A DNA stretch of 64,000 bases, taken from positions 124,001 through 188,000 of the forward strand of contig JAKSZP010000117.1 in the NCBI GenBank assembly GCA_022478985.1, written 5' to 3'. Source of the DNA: Massospora cicadina. Its lineage: Eukaryota; Entomophthoromycota; Entomophthoromycetes; Entomophthorales; Entomophthoraceae. Positions within the stretch are counted from its first letter, which is position 1, and every line of letters starts with the position of its first letter. The position numbers and the translations under genes are program-made. Under the pieces are notes generated by a model. That model saw only the letters and a program-made list of their open reading frames with translations. It searched no databases and was not told the origin of the DNA. Positions 45,200-55,959 of the stretch are shown piece by piece.

Positions 45200-46700
45200 G
45201 TATAGGTCTCAAATTTGAGCATGCCATACCACTACTATGGTGAGGGCCAAACATGACATGCCAGACGCACTGGTGGTGGGTGGCCTAAGAAAAGCCAATT
45301 TTGCAGGAGGGCATATATTAAGGTGAAGAAAGAAGAGGAAAAAGCGATATCATGGGCCACAAACCAGACTTTAGATAAGAACTTAGAGTTGGACAGCACA
45401 ACCCTTCCTGGGAGGGTAGTTTGGTGGGCTCTGAGGAGGCGATGCGTTTTGTGACATTGTCCAGGGTATGGTGCTCCATCACCAATGATGCATATCCTCC
45501 GGCCTCCAGACACACATAAAAATGGAGAACTGGACCAGCAGTGGGCCTTGGCACAAAAGGGAGCATAAGCGGGGCAGTATGGGGTGGGTGGGGCAAAGCG
45601 AAACCATGAGCTAACAGCTGAAGCAGGAAGGAAATGGAGTGCTGGTGACCAGCGGGCTTGGAACAATCCAAGGAGAATGATTTCGGTTTTGGAGGCGTTA
45701 AGAGCAGCGTTACTTACCCTAGAGCAATCCTGGATAGTAGCCTCAAGAGTGCGTGCATCTTGGTTTTTAGACACCCCAACCACACAATCATCATCAAACA
45801 CCAACATTATAACCAGTGCTTGGCCTTGCATATGGACACCAGTAAGGCGGGAATTCATGTTGCATTAAATGGACCAAAGCTGATGATTTATAAAAGTGGA
45901 CTCAAAGGGTCCCTTGGCGGAGGCCCCTTAAGGGCGAACTATGTCAGTGAGGAAGCCAGGGCCACGCACAGCCATTGTGGCAGATTCCATAAGCAACATT
46001 CCTAATATTTGAACTGATGAGGGAGTTGGAACTTGTGGAGGCAGGCTTTGAGGTAATCCCTTTTGACTCTAATATAAGCCTTCTGCTGGTTTAAAAAACA
46101 AGTGCCCCATTCTCCTTGAATTAACAGACATTGGCTACACCATGTATGTTTTCCCAAATAGAACGCTTGGGAATGAATTCAAATTGCTCAGAGGAAAAAG
46201 ATAAGAGGCAACTTCCCCTAGGAAGTTGGCCATAATTTTAGTAAATAATTTAATATCTGTATCAGTAAAAGAAATCAGGCGCCAGTTGGCCTAGTCAGGC
46301 TTAAACTCTCTTTTTATACATCGTTATTTTGAAAGCCTCCTGGCCCTCAAGAATGAGGCAAGTTTTACAACAAAGACTATTAATTGCAAGCAACAAGGAG
46401 AGAAAAATTAAAGTATCTATTTATAAAACTTATAAGGAATCCCATTTAGACTTGGTCATTTCCTGTGCAGTGCACCGCAAATGGCATACCAGAGTTCATC
46501 CTGAGAAATTAAATTCATCAACTCTTGATAATGGGAAATCGTGTGGGTTTGTGAACTTTTGAGAAATTAGTCAACTTCAGCTGGTTCAAATGGATCAGGG
46601 CAATACAATTTGGAGTAATAGTTTCAAATTTCGATTTCCTTTTGGATGGAGTATCTGTGACGGATTTTTATGGCTGCCTCACCTGCGTACAGGCCAAGCT
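45200..46700 (-). pseudogene. L1f ORF2: reverse transcriptase domain
   Basis: LNGIPYKFYK (about 46460), NWRLISFTDTDIKLFTKIMA, NFLGEVAS (46289-46206), then the 207-codon open frame 45858-45235: MNSRLTGVHMQGQALVIMLV, FDDDCVVGVSKNQDARTLEA, TIQDCSRVSNAALNASKTEI. The catalytic box reads F-D-D-D (45798-45787) where LINEs have F-A-D-D, so the two aspartates are kept but the Ala is changed. The 'A-x-LN-x-x-K-T' block is typical of non-LTR RT thumbs. Confidence 0.87.
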
Positions 46701-46999
46701 CTGTTGCAGTGAAAATAATTTTCAGAAAAAATAGGCGGAGCATGTGTTGCCCGCTGTTATATTTTTTGCCTTATATTGAACACAAATGAGAGGTTTGTGT
46801 TGTCTTACCAGTGCATTGAGATGAGAAGACACTTCTTCCCACTTATGACCCCAAGCTGGGCTGTAGCCTGCAACGGGAGCATTATACTCCATGTGGTCCA
46901 ATTCTTCATGAGTGTGCATAATGAAGGCCAATGCAGCCCAAGAGTGTTTCAATGAGAGGTAGTGTGCCTGGCAGATACTGTTTGCTTTAAAGGTTGACC

Positions 47000-47850
47000 A
47001 GGTATCTAGTTGGTTCGCACAGAAAATTTTGACAAACTCCAGTGTTGAAGTTTTGTTGTTCTTCCATGAGGAAACCTGGGCAACGTGATCTCAGCTGAAG
47101 GAAGTCTGCACCACTTTGGCGCCTGTGCTGTTGGGTGTGACAAAGAGAAGGAAATTGACACCAACCTGTGGTCAGAGAAATTGATTTGTCTTCATAAAGT
47201 GTGCAACCTGAGACCAAAAGTTCAACAGGGCAAGAATAATGTTAATGCGGGATATAGACATCAGCTGACCATTATGCATGGGGCTGAGACATGTTGGGGA
47301 GCGGCGGTAAATGTTTAGATAGGGTATCAAACAGCCTCAAAGTGGCTTTTAGAACGCAAAGTTCTAATTGCCCCTGAAGGGGGCAGGCACAGAAGGCAGC
47401 GTTTAGTGACTGGGTTGACCTAGCAGTTCATGTCGTCGCCCACCACAAACGGTTCAGGGGGAAGAAGGAGGGAAGTAATAGCTGAGAAGAATTCCCAGCA
47501 AGCCCACACACAGGCTAGGAATAAATATTAATGATAGTGTGTACTTCGTCGTCCCACAAAGAGGACACTACAAGCACATGGCCATCGAGCTACAAAGTTT
47601 TCTAGAATTAAATTTAAAATTATGGGTCATATGTATTTGCACCCCACAGTGCAGCGACCAAAAAGAAAGGGAGGGAGGTGCATGTTTTCTCATGTTTCCT
47701 TGGCACCATGTGGACATTGGGTTTCCTGAATGGCCAGGATGTCCACAGGTAAATTATTCTTAAAAAACTCAGTTTCCTAGCCCAGTACGGTGAGGCCTTG
47801 AGTCCAGCAATGTTCAACATCCCTATTGTGAAGGCTCTCCCCATCACACC
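47000..47850 (-). pseudogene. L1f ORF2: APE-type endonuclease domain
   Basis: IGMLNIAGLKASPYWARKLS (47826-47767) is the N-terminal strand with the catalytic Asn; in the next frame DILAIQET (about 47745-47722) carries the metal-binding Glu; PEPFVVGDDMNC (47457-47422) is the 'P.V..GDFN' motif with Phe changed to Asp. IVNIYS-PVCGLAG near 47540-47500 is the preceding strand. This domain nicks target DNA. Frameshifts and stops separate all motifs. Confidence 0.8.
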
Positions 47851-47869
47851 TTATTGCCAGGAAAAGGGC

Positions 47870-49235
47870 CACCTTGATCTTCAGCTGTCTCTTTTCAGCA
47901 CGTTTCTCTTTGGCACCACGGGTGCACTGTGCTATGGGGTAACTGCCTGTATGGGTTACTTTTGCTGTGGTTTTATTGTTGGGTTTTGCTTTTGCCAATT
48001 TTGTGAATTTGTTATGACTCTTCAAATTGTTGTGCTCCTGCAAAGTATCATCAAAGGTTAAAAAAAACTTGGGAGGAAAGTGGATGGTAGAATTATTTTT
48101 GATTGAGGCTTAGTAATATTGTTTGGGTAAATCTGACTCACCCATTGGGTCCTCAGGTTGGTTGGCATAATATGATTGTTGAATGGATTCATGAGCCGCT
48201 TCAGCAGCAAATGACTCAATGTCATCCTGGGTCTGGGCAGGCGGGATCACAGACGCAGCCATGGCCGCTGCCTTGGCTGCTGCTCTATGGGCCTGCTTGG
48301 CCTTCTTGTGTTCTTTCAGGGACACAGGTTTGACCTTAATGTAACACCCCTGCGCGCCCCATGGAAAAGTGGCGTTGGTGTCAATAGCTGGTTCATAATA
48401 GTTTCTGCAATTCCCATTGCGTCAGGTAGGAATTTGTTTTGTGTGATGCCCCCCTTGGAGGTTCATGTGTGAGCCTTGTGGCCAAAATCATGACATTGGA
48501 GCAGATAGGGGATGCGCTATCCACTGTGATGTGTAACAAGTGGGATTCCTGCCTTTTAACAAACACAATTGCAGTGTGGGGGATTTGGGTCAAGTCTTCC
48601 ACGTTGGCTGCGGATGGGGGGATCACAGCAATCGCTTTGCCTATGCACAGGTTCAGCATAAGCATAAAGCGTTGCATTCCAAAGGAGAGAAATTTCCCCA
48701 TAGATTTTAAGCCCATCCATGAGGTGGAGCTCCTGCACTGTGTGCTTCATTGTTGTGGGGAGAAAGTTGAAGGTTACAAAAACTTGGTTTGACTTGGTCC
48801 ACTGATTGTGCTTCATCTCAACCACCCTTTGACCATCTGGGAGGTCTACCACCACATGCACCTGTGCAGCTTCATCAACTGCTTGCTAATTTTCAAACTC
48901 GAGATCCAACTAACCACGGGTCATGGAGTGCGGTGCTACATATACAATAGCCAGGAAATGGTTGTGCTCATCTTAACAAAACTTTTCCCAAAGCACCATT
49001 TGATTGATATCCAGGAAAACTCAAAATCCTGTTCCACTGATGACAGGGGCAGGAATGCGCAGTATTGATGAATTGGTTGTATTTTGTTTGCCAGGCCAAA
49101 ATCTCTATGGAGATATTCACTGACAGGTTTTATTTTATCTAGGCCACTGGTGTCACTGGGGCATTTATGAAATTTGGATGGTGTGGAGCCTGATCCTGTG
49201 CCTTTTCTTTTGCTAGCCCAATTGACACTTGACAT
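47870..49235 (-). pseudogene. L1f ORF1 (CCHC RNA-binding protein) pseudogene
   Basis: From ATG at 49235 (MSSVNWASKRKGTGSGSTPS) the protein runs in changing frames. DLPDGQRVVEMKHNQWTKSN, VFVTFNFLPTTMKHTVQELH and LMDGLKIYGEI (about 48845-48690) align with the HL2 segment VVQFADFPTHLTPAVLHQEL, MDSLAVYGS. The frame near 48515-48470 reads LQCHDFGHKAHT, stop, a CCHC knuckle missing its first and last Cys. The end (48325-48110) is Lys/Ala-rich (EHKKAKQAHRAAAKAAAMAA). LINE ORF1 proteins package the RNA. Confidence 0.75.
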
Positions 49236-49500
49236 TGGTTACACACTAATATCCTCATATGAGATTATCAAAATTACCTGGTCTTGAATCAAATTTTTTG
49301 CAATTAGTGATTGCACAAGAGAGAAAAGTGACCCTTGGTAAGCAAAAAGTTCTACTAAAATCCTTTGCTACCTAAGTGATTGCCTCGACCAAGCCTAAAG
49401 AGACAGACAACTCTAATGATAATAGACCCACATTGTCAACCTTCCAGTTAAGACATCGAATCCTGTTCTGTCACCTTCAACCAGGAGGCTAAAAATCGTA

Positions 49501-49909
49501 AGTCCTTTGTTCAAGTCCCTACTGTGCTATAAATGATGTGAACTTTGAGTATTCCATTGCCAATGTTAATCAAGGTACAGTTGTCATGACTCATGACCTG
49601 ATTGTTAGAGTCTTTGAAGAAACGGGAGGATGTGAATAAGGCCAAAGAATTAAGTTTTGCGCCCTCCCTGACCTCAGTCATACCTTGGATCAACGCTGGA
49701 TGTAGGACAGGCAGGCTCAGGTTGGTTCCAAGAAGGCGCTTGATGAGGTTCGTCACTTTACATTAACAGTGTTAGTATTCACACAATATTGTAATGAGGA
49801 CAGTTTGTTATAATCTTTAGTAAAAAAGGATTTGGTTTTTTTACAAGATATCAAGTTACCAAAACAGGTGATATTCTCTTAATTATAAGTCTCAGGTTTC
49901 TACCTACTT
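49501..49909 (+). other. GyG 3' flank with a DERW-type block
   Basis: No gene. At about 49668-49710 the plus strand reads ALPDLSHTLDQRWM, matching HTLNERWLPA of GyC and THVVDERWVTA at 54.4 kb. By position this would be in or near the GyG 3' LTR. An 81-codon minus frame covers the same DNA but looks like a shadow. Confidence 0.5.
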
Positions 49910-50011
49910 GCAGTATGAGACTACTATTTTCTTAGTACTAGATGGTCTCAACCCGAAGTATGAGACTACTATTTTTTTAGTACTAGATCGAAGTATGAGA
50001 CTACTATTGAT
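49910..50011 (-). mobile_element. Two serial micro-insertions at one target
   Basis: AGTATGAGACTACTATT occurs three times (49912-49928, 49957-49973, 49992-50008). Between copies 1 and 2 lies a segment containing CTTAGTACTAGATGGTCTCA; between 2 and 3 only TTTTAGTACTAGAT. Copies 2 and 3 also share the CGA before the repeat. Both inserts carry the HL1-like tail. Either two independent insertions hit the same site, or one insertion was tandemly duplicated and then shortened. Confidence 0.72.
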
Positions 50012-50776
50012 AATAGTCTCTCATTATTTTCTATTATAAGCTCAGACCCTACCTCCTTTATAGCTATGTTTGTTTATACAATTTCTCTGTTGGTCATCTC
50101 TTAAACTTAAATAAAATTATTATTACCTTATTTATCTAACTACATAATACCTTTTGTTGCCCTCGCAGTTTACCTCATTATGCTAGTATTTTAATTTTTA
50201 TATATAAGCTATAAAGGTGTTGATTCTGTAAAAGGGCTGATTTCTTTTCACCCTTGATTAGGTTTTTAAAGAAGAGTTATAGACACACTCCTCAGAAAAG
50301 TATTCAAGTAAGTTCATGGCTGTTTCTTATGTACCTATACTCCCTCTGAAAAGACCTTGAGGAGGTATTGTTGAGATTCAAGATAAAAAATGAGTCAAAA
50401 ACCCCATTTCCAAAAAAAGAATTGATAAGTAAGTTGCCAATTGACCTCATTTGAATCTGTCATCTTCTTCAGGAGATGAATCAGATAGGTCCAAAATTGG
50501 AACCCCAACGTGTGCCAGAACCTGTGAAAATGCCTTCCAGATTGGCTTCCTCGCTCTCAACACCTCGCAAAGGGCGCCTCCAATCAATGTAGTTAATTGG
50601 TCACCAGAAAATGAGATCAATGAATACCTCAATTGATAAGTTAACCTGGAAATTTTTGAATGATCCTGATTGACCTTGATCCAAGGATTTCTTGGTGATG
50701 CTTCCTGACATGTCTCATAAATGTCAGAACCTTTTTATTTAATTGAGAAATAGCCTATAAACTCCTTTTTCCAATT
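50012..50776. other. No recognisable gene; one unassigned minus frame
   Basis: AT-rich sequence. A 61-codon minus frame at 50632-50447 (SGDQLTTLIGGALCEVLRAR, DLSDSSPEEDDRF at the end) looks protein-like and has no stops, and upstream minus-strand sequence to 50720 could extend it. I do not recognise it. The opposite strand is open over the same bases, which lowers its weight. Confidence 0.35.
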
Positions 50777-50792
50777 GCTTTGACAGTTATTT

Positions 50793-52291
50793 TTTTCAAT
50801 TTATTTGATTTATTTGAGGTACGCCGACCAGGGGACAAACAGTACCGAACACAACACTCAAAATGACAAAACAAAACTACTAACCAGGTGAGAAGCAGAA
50901 CTGTTAACCCACCATGGCAGAGGGTGAGGAGGGGTTGGGGGTTATTTTAAGAAAGACCCAACTCGATCAAGGGATGTTGGTTACAATACCAGATCAGAGC
51001 AGAGAGCCAGGGCGTTGAGGCATCTGCATAGTGGGGGTTGAGGTCAGCGTAGTAGGAGCTTTTCTCTTCTGCATCAAGATAATAATGGGAAAGTGTTTCA
51101 ACAAAAGCTGCGAGGAGAACTTCAGTTTCTTTGCGGGCTTCAGGAAGTTGGGTGAAAAGGGAGATACTGTGGCGGGTGATTTTGACTGAGGGGTTGAATG
51201 AAGCAATCGTTGCAACATTCATAACAGCAACTTCAGCATCATCGAAAAGTTTCAAGATGTCACTGCAGGGAGATTCAGGGAAGTTGGGGGGAAGAAGAGG
51301 GTGGGCAGGCCATGCTGGAGCTGAGCCACTGACTGGGCCACCGCGGTACGTAGTTTCAGGCAATGAGGAGAGGCCACCACAGCTAAGGCGAGCTGGTGAT
51401 CACTTTGGAAGGGGGCTGTATTGGGCAGAGGAGCGAAATGGCGAGGAGTAGGGGTTTCATCAAAGTCAGGAAGGAAAAATTCTTCCTGACCATAATCGCC
51501 TTGGCAGAGAGGTTGACCTGTATGCTTACTAATGAGGACATACCTGATTCGTCAGTTTCAGCCAATAGATCCCATGGATTTTGGTTCACTGGAATAGTGG
51601 CGTTCGAATTTGGGTGGGTGGGATTGGGCGAATGGGCAGCTGCTTGGGTGCCAATGGTGGTCCAATCATTGCTCTGATTAGCTGGGGTAGATTTAGGTGG
51701 GAGAGTGAGGCTGGAGGTTTTGGGGGGCTGATTTTCAAAGGATACCACCAGCGTGGTGTCTGAAGGGAGGCGAGTATGGGTTGTGGGAATGGGGTTTTTT
51801 TTATAAATTAGATGAGTTTGTGCTGCCACTTCAGCATCCTCCTCAGATTGGAACCCAACGTAAAAGTAGCCCTTAAAAGGGCGGAAGTCTATAAAGCCAG
51901 CTGGCGCAAAGGCCGCAGTGGCTAGCTCAATAATTGCCTTATCAGCATATGGGAACAAATGCCCATAGTCCACTCTGAGGCAATAGCGAATGGCAGAGCG
52001 AGGGAGGGCGAGAGGATGGGGGCGAGAAGGGTGGACGCGCGCCAGGTGGAGCGCTAAGTCCCGTGGGGGACAAAACAATTGAAAGCAGTGGGTGGGCTGT
52101 TTGAGCCTGTCTGAACGCACTTGCCCATGGGGCAGAAAACGCTAGGTGGGGGTGCACTGCTGCCCCACACTGGGGTGGCAGGCGGCGGAGCCAAGGACAT
52201 CAAAGAATTGGTTTGGGCAGATGGCTGTGGATAAATAAAACTTTAAATTTAAAATCGCTCAAAGGGACTTCAAGCAGTAAAAGAAAGTAGG
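50793..52291 (-). mobile_element. HL2-c: half-LINE with exact 16-bp TSD
   Basis: GCTTTGACAGTTATTT at 50777-50792 and 52292-52307 is an exact 16-bp target duplication. The element is 1499 bp, with its 5' end 91 bp before the ORF start (52200) and its 3' end in CCTCAAATAAATCAAATAAA. It has no endonuclease or RT. It is shorter than HL2-d because the knuckle region is missing in frame. Confidence 0.9.
50947..52200 (-). pseudogene. HL2-c ORF1-like protein, best preserved, knuckle deleted
   Basis: Start MSLAPPPATPVWGSSAPPPS at 52200. After a frameshift the 245-codon frame (52120-51383) has YCLRVDYGHLFPYADKAIIE, LATAAFAPAGFIDFRPFKGY, then DTTLVVSFENQPPKTSS running straight into NDWTTIGTQ. About 125 residues present in HL2-d, including the CCHC knuckle, are absent with the frame kept. 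The 138-codon frame (51363-50947) is the C-terminal domain: DDAEVAVMNVATIASFNPSV, EARKETEVLLAAFVETLSHY, PHYADASTPWLSALIWY. Two open frames of this length are exceptional here, so it is probably among the youngest copies. Confidence 0.8.
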
Positions 52292-52307
52292 GCTTTGACA
52301 GTTATTT

Positions 52308-52950
52308 CTATTTTTACAGTTTTGAGCGCCCTTTAAACCTCAGCTTGAAGTCTAGAGTACTGATTTGCCAGAAACCAGTTGAAATGAATCCATGAAATCT
52401 GGTATTAAAAATACAATCCAAAATGATTCCGTTCATAATTGGGTCTATCAAATTGAATATTCCCTTAATTTACTATTAAAAAAATATGATTTATAAACTT
52501 TTATTATAGACATCCTTCACCCATGAATACCTTCTTGCCCCATCCAATCGAGGTATGTACAGGGCCCCAGGCCCAGGGAAGTGCCTTGAGATCCACTCCA
52601 ATCCTTCCTTCTTTCCTATTATAAAAGCAATAACCCTCCATAAAGTATGCTGCCAGTTAACTCTTTCTTTATATATTCCTTTTCCAATAAACATAATCCT
52701 TCCATTTCTACTTTTATTGAAACCCTCACTTCATTTCTATCATTTTTTCACAGATACCATCAGGTTATGCATGTTTCCATTGGTAAAATACTAACAACAC
52801 TAATAAAGTGGGTGTTCCAATTCGCCAATACAACGTCACTCCGCGCCATATTCAAGCTAGTGAGAATTTGTGTTTCCAAACATATATACTAATCTGTCAT
52901 GTGCGCTATGAATGCCTGAAACTGCAATTTGTCTAGCTGATTTTCACCCA
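52308..52950. other. No recognisable gene
   Basis: AT-rich. Minus frame 52694-52491 (67 aa, WISRHFPGPGALYIPRLDGA) overlaps two plus frames. None is supported by a known motif or a neighbour. Confidence 0.35.
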
Positions 52951-54460
52951 ATCTAGTGCAATCCATATAGAGGGTGTCCTTCCCCTTTTCTAATTTGATC
53001 TCATACAGAAGCCTACAACTGTGTAACTCAGAGGAGGAGTTGTCCTCCCTGTATCTCTGTCATGAAAACGGCAGAAGAGGTTTAAACTGGCCTGCCAGTC
53101 AGGATGCGTGAGCACCCAAAAAATAAGCCTGAATGCCAGGGGAATTGCCAATCATATGATGTTGTATGGAGCAGCGAATTGGGAAATGATAACTCATTGT
53201 TGTAGAACAATTATGAAAAGAAACCCAAAAACGAACCAAATGGAACCAAACCCAGACACTGGGGTCTCGCATCAGGGGAATGTACCACTGTGATGGTTTC
53301 TACAGGGTTATTGGTAGGTGGGTTCAATAAAACTGAGGAGACAAGGGGTGGATCCTTGCTTTTAAATGATGGATGTAAGGCCACAAGAATCTAGTATATT
53401 GATGGCGGATAGTCGCAATAAGGGGGTTGAATTTCCAGAAATATCTTACTTGTTGAATCCAGTTGACAATGGTGGGAGTTATTGTAATCATCAAAACTGG
53501 TAATGCCCATAGTGGTATAGGGACTGACAGGCCACCAGGGTAATGTCATTTGGACTTCAGCAAGAGGAATATCATTAAATTAAAAATTGATAGTTTGGGC
53601 AGAAATTTATTGAAAGTGAAATGAAGAAAATTGACCAACAATTTTCTTAGTGTGATGCAACTGATTAAAGAGTGTTCAATTGATGTGGGTACAAGAAGGG
53701 ATTGGGTCCCTTAAGTTTGATCTAGCTAGCAATTTTTTTGGGGAGGGGGGCAGATAATCTCAATAGGAACGGACATCAAAGACTTTGGTGGCAGGCTGAG
53801 TTGTTGTCAGTTTGACCTTGAATGCCTGAATTGAGGTTCAACTACAATTCCATCAGTTGGTGTGACGGCATCTAGCCTGACAAGTGGTGGGAATTTCCCA
53901 TGGCCATCCCATGTAGGGGCAGTCTCAATTGGTTGAAAATGGGATCAGGATGCCAAACCTGCCCATGCTCAGTCACTGGGCCATTCATTAGGTCAAATGA
54001 GTTACATGCTGCAAATCCCAATTTGGTAGATAGGGGTTTTAAACTGTTGATGATGGTTCCCAATGATACTATCTTCACGTCAGGGATCATCCCCAATGAT
54101 TTTGAGAGGGTGTTAGCGTTGGTGATCGCACTGCTGGCTGAGTCAAAACTGTTGGAATTTATGTCCAATAATTTAATTTTGTCCCTTTTCAACAATGTGG
54201 TTTCGGATTGTCAGGCTTGATTATCATCAGTTTTAAACCCTTCAACTTTTACACGGTGATCTTGGTGCAGATTTCCTTAATCCAGTGGACAAGTTTGGCT
54301 GAGGTGAGAATGGGTATTGGGGGAGAAATCTGAAGAGGGAGAGCTGTTACCCAGCGCTCATCTACCACATGGGTGAGGTCGCTCTGGGTGGCAAGGGGTA
54401 CAGCCGCCCTCTTTGAACCCTTTTTATTTGGAAATGGGAAAATCTCCCGATCCATGCATA
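52950..54460 (-). pseudogene. Unidentified protein-like tract with N-terminal DERW block
   Basis: Minus strand from 54455: MDREIFPFPNKKGSKRAAVP, then DLTHVVDERWVTALPL (54384-54337) and TSAKLVHWIKEICTKI. After stops, the 107-codon frame 54195-53872 (SSAITNANTLSKSLGMIPDV, KIVSLGTIINSLKPLSTKLG, GPVTEHGQVWHPDPI). Further pieces VSPYTTMGITSFDDYNNSHH and FKSKDPPLVSSVLLNPPTNN lie at about 53540-53320. It looks like one eroded protein of 400-500 residues. The DERW block also occurs in GyB LTRs and near GyC and GyG, so this is probably an LTR-element product (a Gag or a LTR-encoded protein). I cannot name it. Confidence 0.45.
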
Positions 54461-55041
54461 GGGGACATTCCCCTGGACTTACACTCTCCCACTCCTGGGA
54501 TCTCCACCATTGCAGACATTAAGCTTGTTATGGGAACATTAGTAGGATTTTAAGTAACAATATTCCTCATGTAAACCTTCTATTTTCTCACCTAGGAGTC
54601 TCTAGGTAGGCTGTTCCTTTGGAATTTGGGCTATTCACTGGGGACTAATACACCCAGATTGGTTGTCTAGTCTTATTCTAATCAGCTGCCAACTTGATAG
54701 TCGCCATCAAAGTGGGTGCTGCCCCTACCAAATCCCCCTCCACCAAGCCCTTTATGAGGATATTGAGCCTAATGACAATTGTATTCCCTATCCCAATTTT
54801 TGTCTGATTTCAGATAAGAATCCTAATATGATATCGAGAACTTACATTCTCTGTGGGTCAATAATGAGCTGACGCCGCCAAAATGTTATTATTTATCCCC
54901 CAATATCCCCAAACCCTATAACAATTTATACTTTCATGTTTTCCAGATTATAAATATACGCCAAGTTGCAGCTTGTTAACTTTATTAAGGCTCTGATCAT
55001 TGCAGAGATCCTTTGATGAGTTATTACTAAGATTTTCTAGC
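54461..55041. other. No recognisable gene
   Basis: AT-rich; a 69-codon plus frame at 54663-54872 (cysteine-rich, ending in a stop) has no recognisable motif. Confidence 0.35.
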
Positions 55042-55160
55042 TTCACCCCATACTGCTGATGCCATGACTCCCATTGTGCCTTCTCTCACTCTTGGCAATA
55101 TGCCAGCACAAGACACAGATCTCCCTGACGCTCCCTCCACACTAAATTTATCCATTAGGC
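55042..55160 (+). pseudogene. HL2-e: fragment of the ORF1 C-terminus
   Basis: PHTADAMTPIVPSLTL and a tail DTDLPDAPSTLNLS (55043-55155) match the HL2 C-terminal block. It is cut off where the TRIM-like element begins at about 55168, suggesting that the small element inserted into an HL2 copy. Confidence 0.55.
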
Positions 55161-55167
55161 TTGATGC

Positions 55168-55515
55168 TGATTTCAAGATTTAATATTAACTGAGTTGTGG
55201 TATTTTTATCTTAAACATGACTTGATCTTGAGTTTGTATCTCTCTTGGAGCTTGGAGAAACTCCAACCAATGCATAATGCTGTACCAAATGGTTATGTTT
55301 GACCATTTATGAGATCAAAATGTTTAAACAAATTGCACAATGATTATTTCCATTGACCCTAGGCTTGTTTCCCCTTGTGCATCTCAATTTTGCCAACTCT
55401 AGGTATAAAAGCCTCACCAATATCAAGAGAACCCCCAATCTAATTCTAAAAAGGCATGTTGGGCGCATTTTGCATCCCATTTTTATAATCTAAATAAAAA
55501 CATTTATGGTCTGAC
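55168..55515 (+). repeat. TRIM-like element, left repeat
   Basis: Left copy of the direct repeat; the edges are estimated from where homology to the right copy fades. Confidence 0.55.
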
Positions 55516-55959
55516 TTTCGGGATTTTCTTTTGTCAGCTGTGCCAAGTCTAACCAGTTTTTGGTGCTGATGTAGTGGGCTTCAGTACATAGTCATATTTC
55601 AATATCTTTTTGGTTTGTTGCTCCCGCCAATATACCAAATCTGGAGTCCAAATGCCACTAGGGTGTCTGCTGCACTCCCACCTTGCATACTGTCCTTAGG
55701 GTGCATACACCCATGATGCTATCCCCATCCAGTGCCCTACAACATATGAAATTTCGTTGATCCCTTGTTTGTTCTCTATGGAAGTGCCAAGTTTGAAGTG
55801 AGCAGCTTTCAGATGGCTGCCAATGCTAGTGTACATGGGCTGCTAAATTACTGATAAAGTTCCCTGCTTGTAGACCTGTCACCTGCGCTCAGCACTTTCT
55901 GTTCACCTCTACCATTGCCCCAATGCTGGCAACTGATGTTTTATAATATGATGGGTTGA

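Larger units (their letters stand above)
44150..49253 (-). mobile_element. L1f: two-ORF APE-type LINE inserted in GyG
   Basis: About 5.1 kb on the minus strand: ORF1 (49235 to about 47870), ORF2 with N-terminal endonuclease, RT and a zinc-binding C-terminus (47850 to about 44170). It separates two halves of the GyG integrase. CTAATAT occurs at both edges (44144-44150, 49247-49253) and may be part of the target duplication, but it is short and weak. No long A-tail was found. It is the only sequence in the window that could represent the kind of element that moves HL1 and HL2. Confidence 0.82.
42927..49500 (+). mobile_element. GyG: gypsy remnant split by the LINE L1f
   Basis: Plus-strand RNase H end (TVITYHSSLWCLQQVKDPDG, RLSRLALLLQNYDFTI at 43010-43125), integrase HHCC (HFWK...CxACxTQSWANP, 43365-43520) and core (VDSINLVLLPTGLPEHKCIL, KWVEPISVPIIIAKAI, 43560-43690; SQVV, ELTSILELTKTSPHH to 43830) are readable up to about 44150. 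L1f follows, and from 49254 on integrase tail-like sequence resumes in decayed form. No protease or gag is seen, so the copy is partial. Confidence 0.7.

Noticed and set aside
45584..46005. Plus-strand frames of 94 and 115 codons
   Set aside because: Antisense shadows of the L1f RT frame at 45858-45235 and its upstream part.
49440..49545. tRNA-like B-box sequences (ATCGAATCC, GTTCAAGTCCC)
   Set aside because: No pairing acceptor stem or A box at the right distance; the stretch reads better as decayed GyG sequence.
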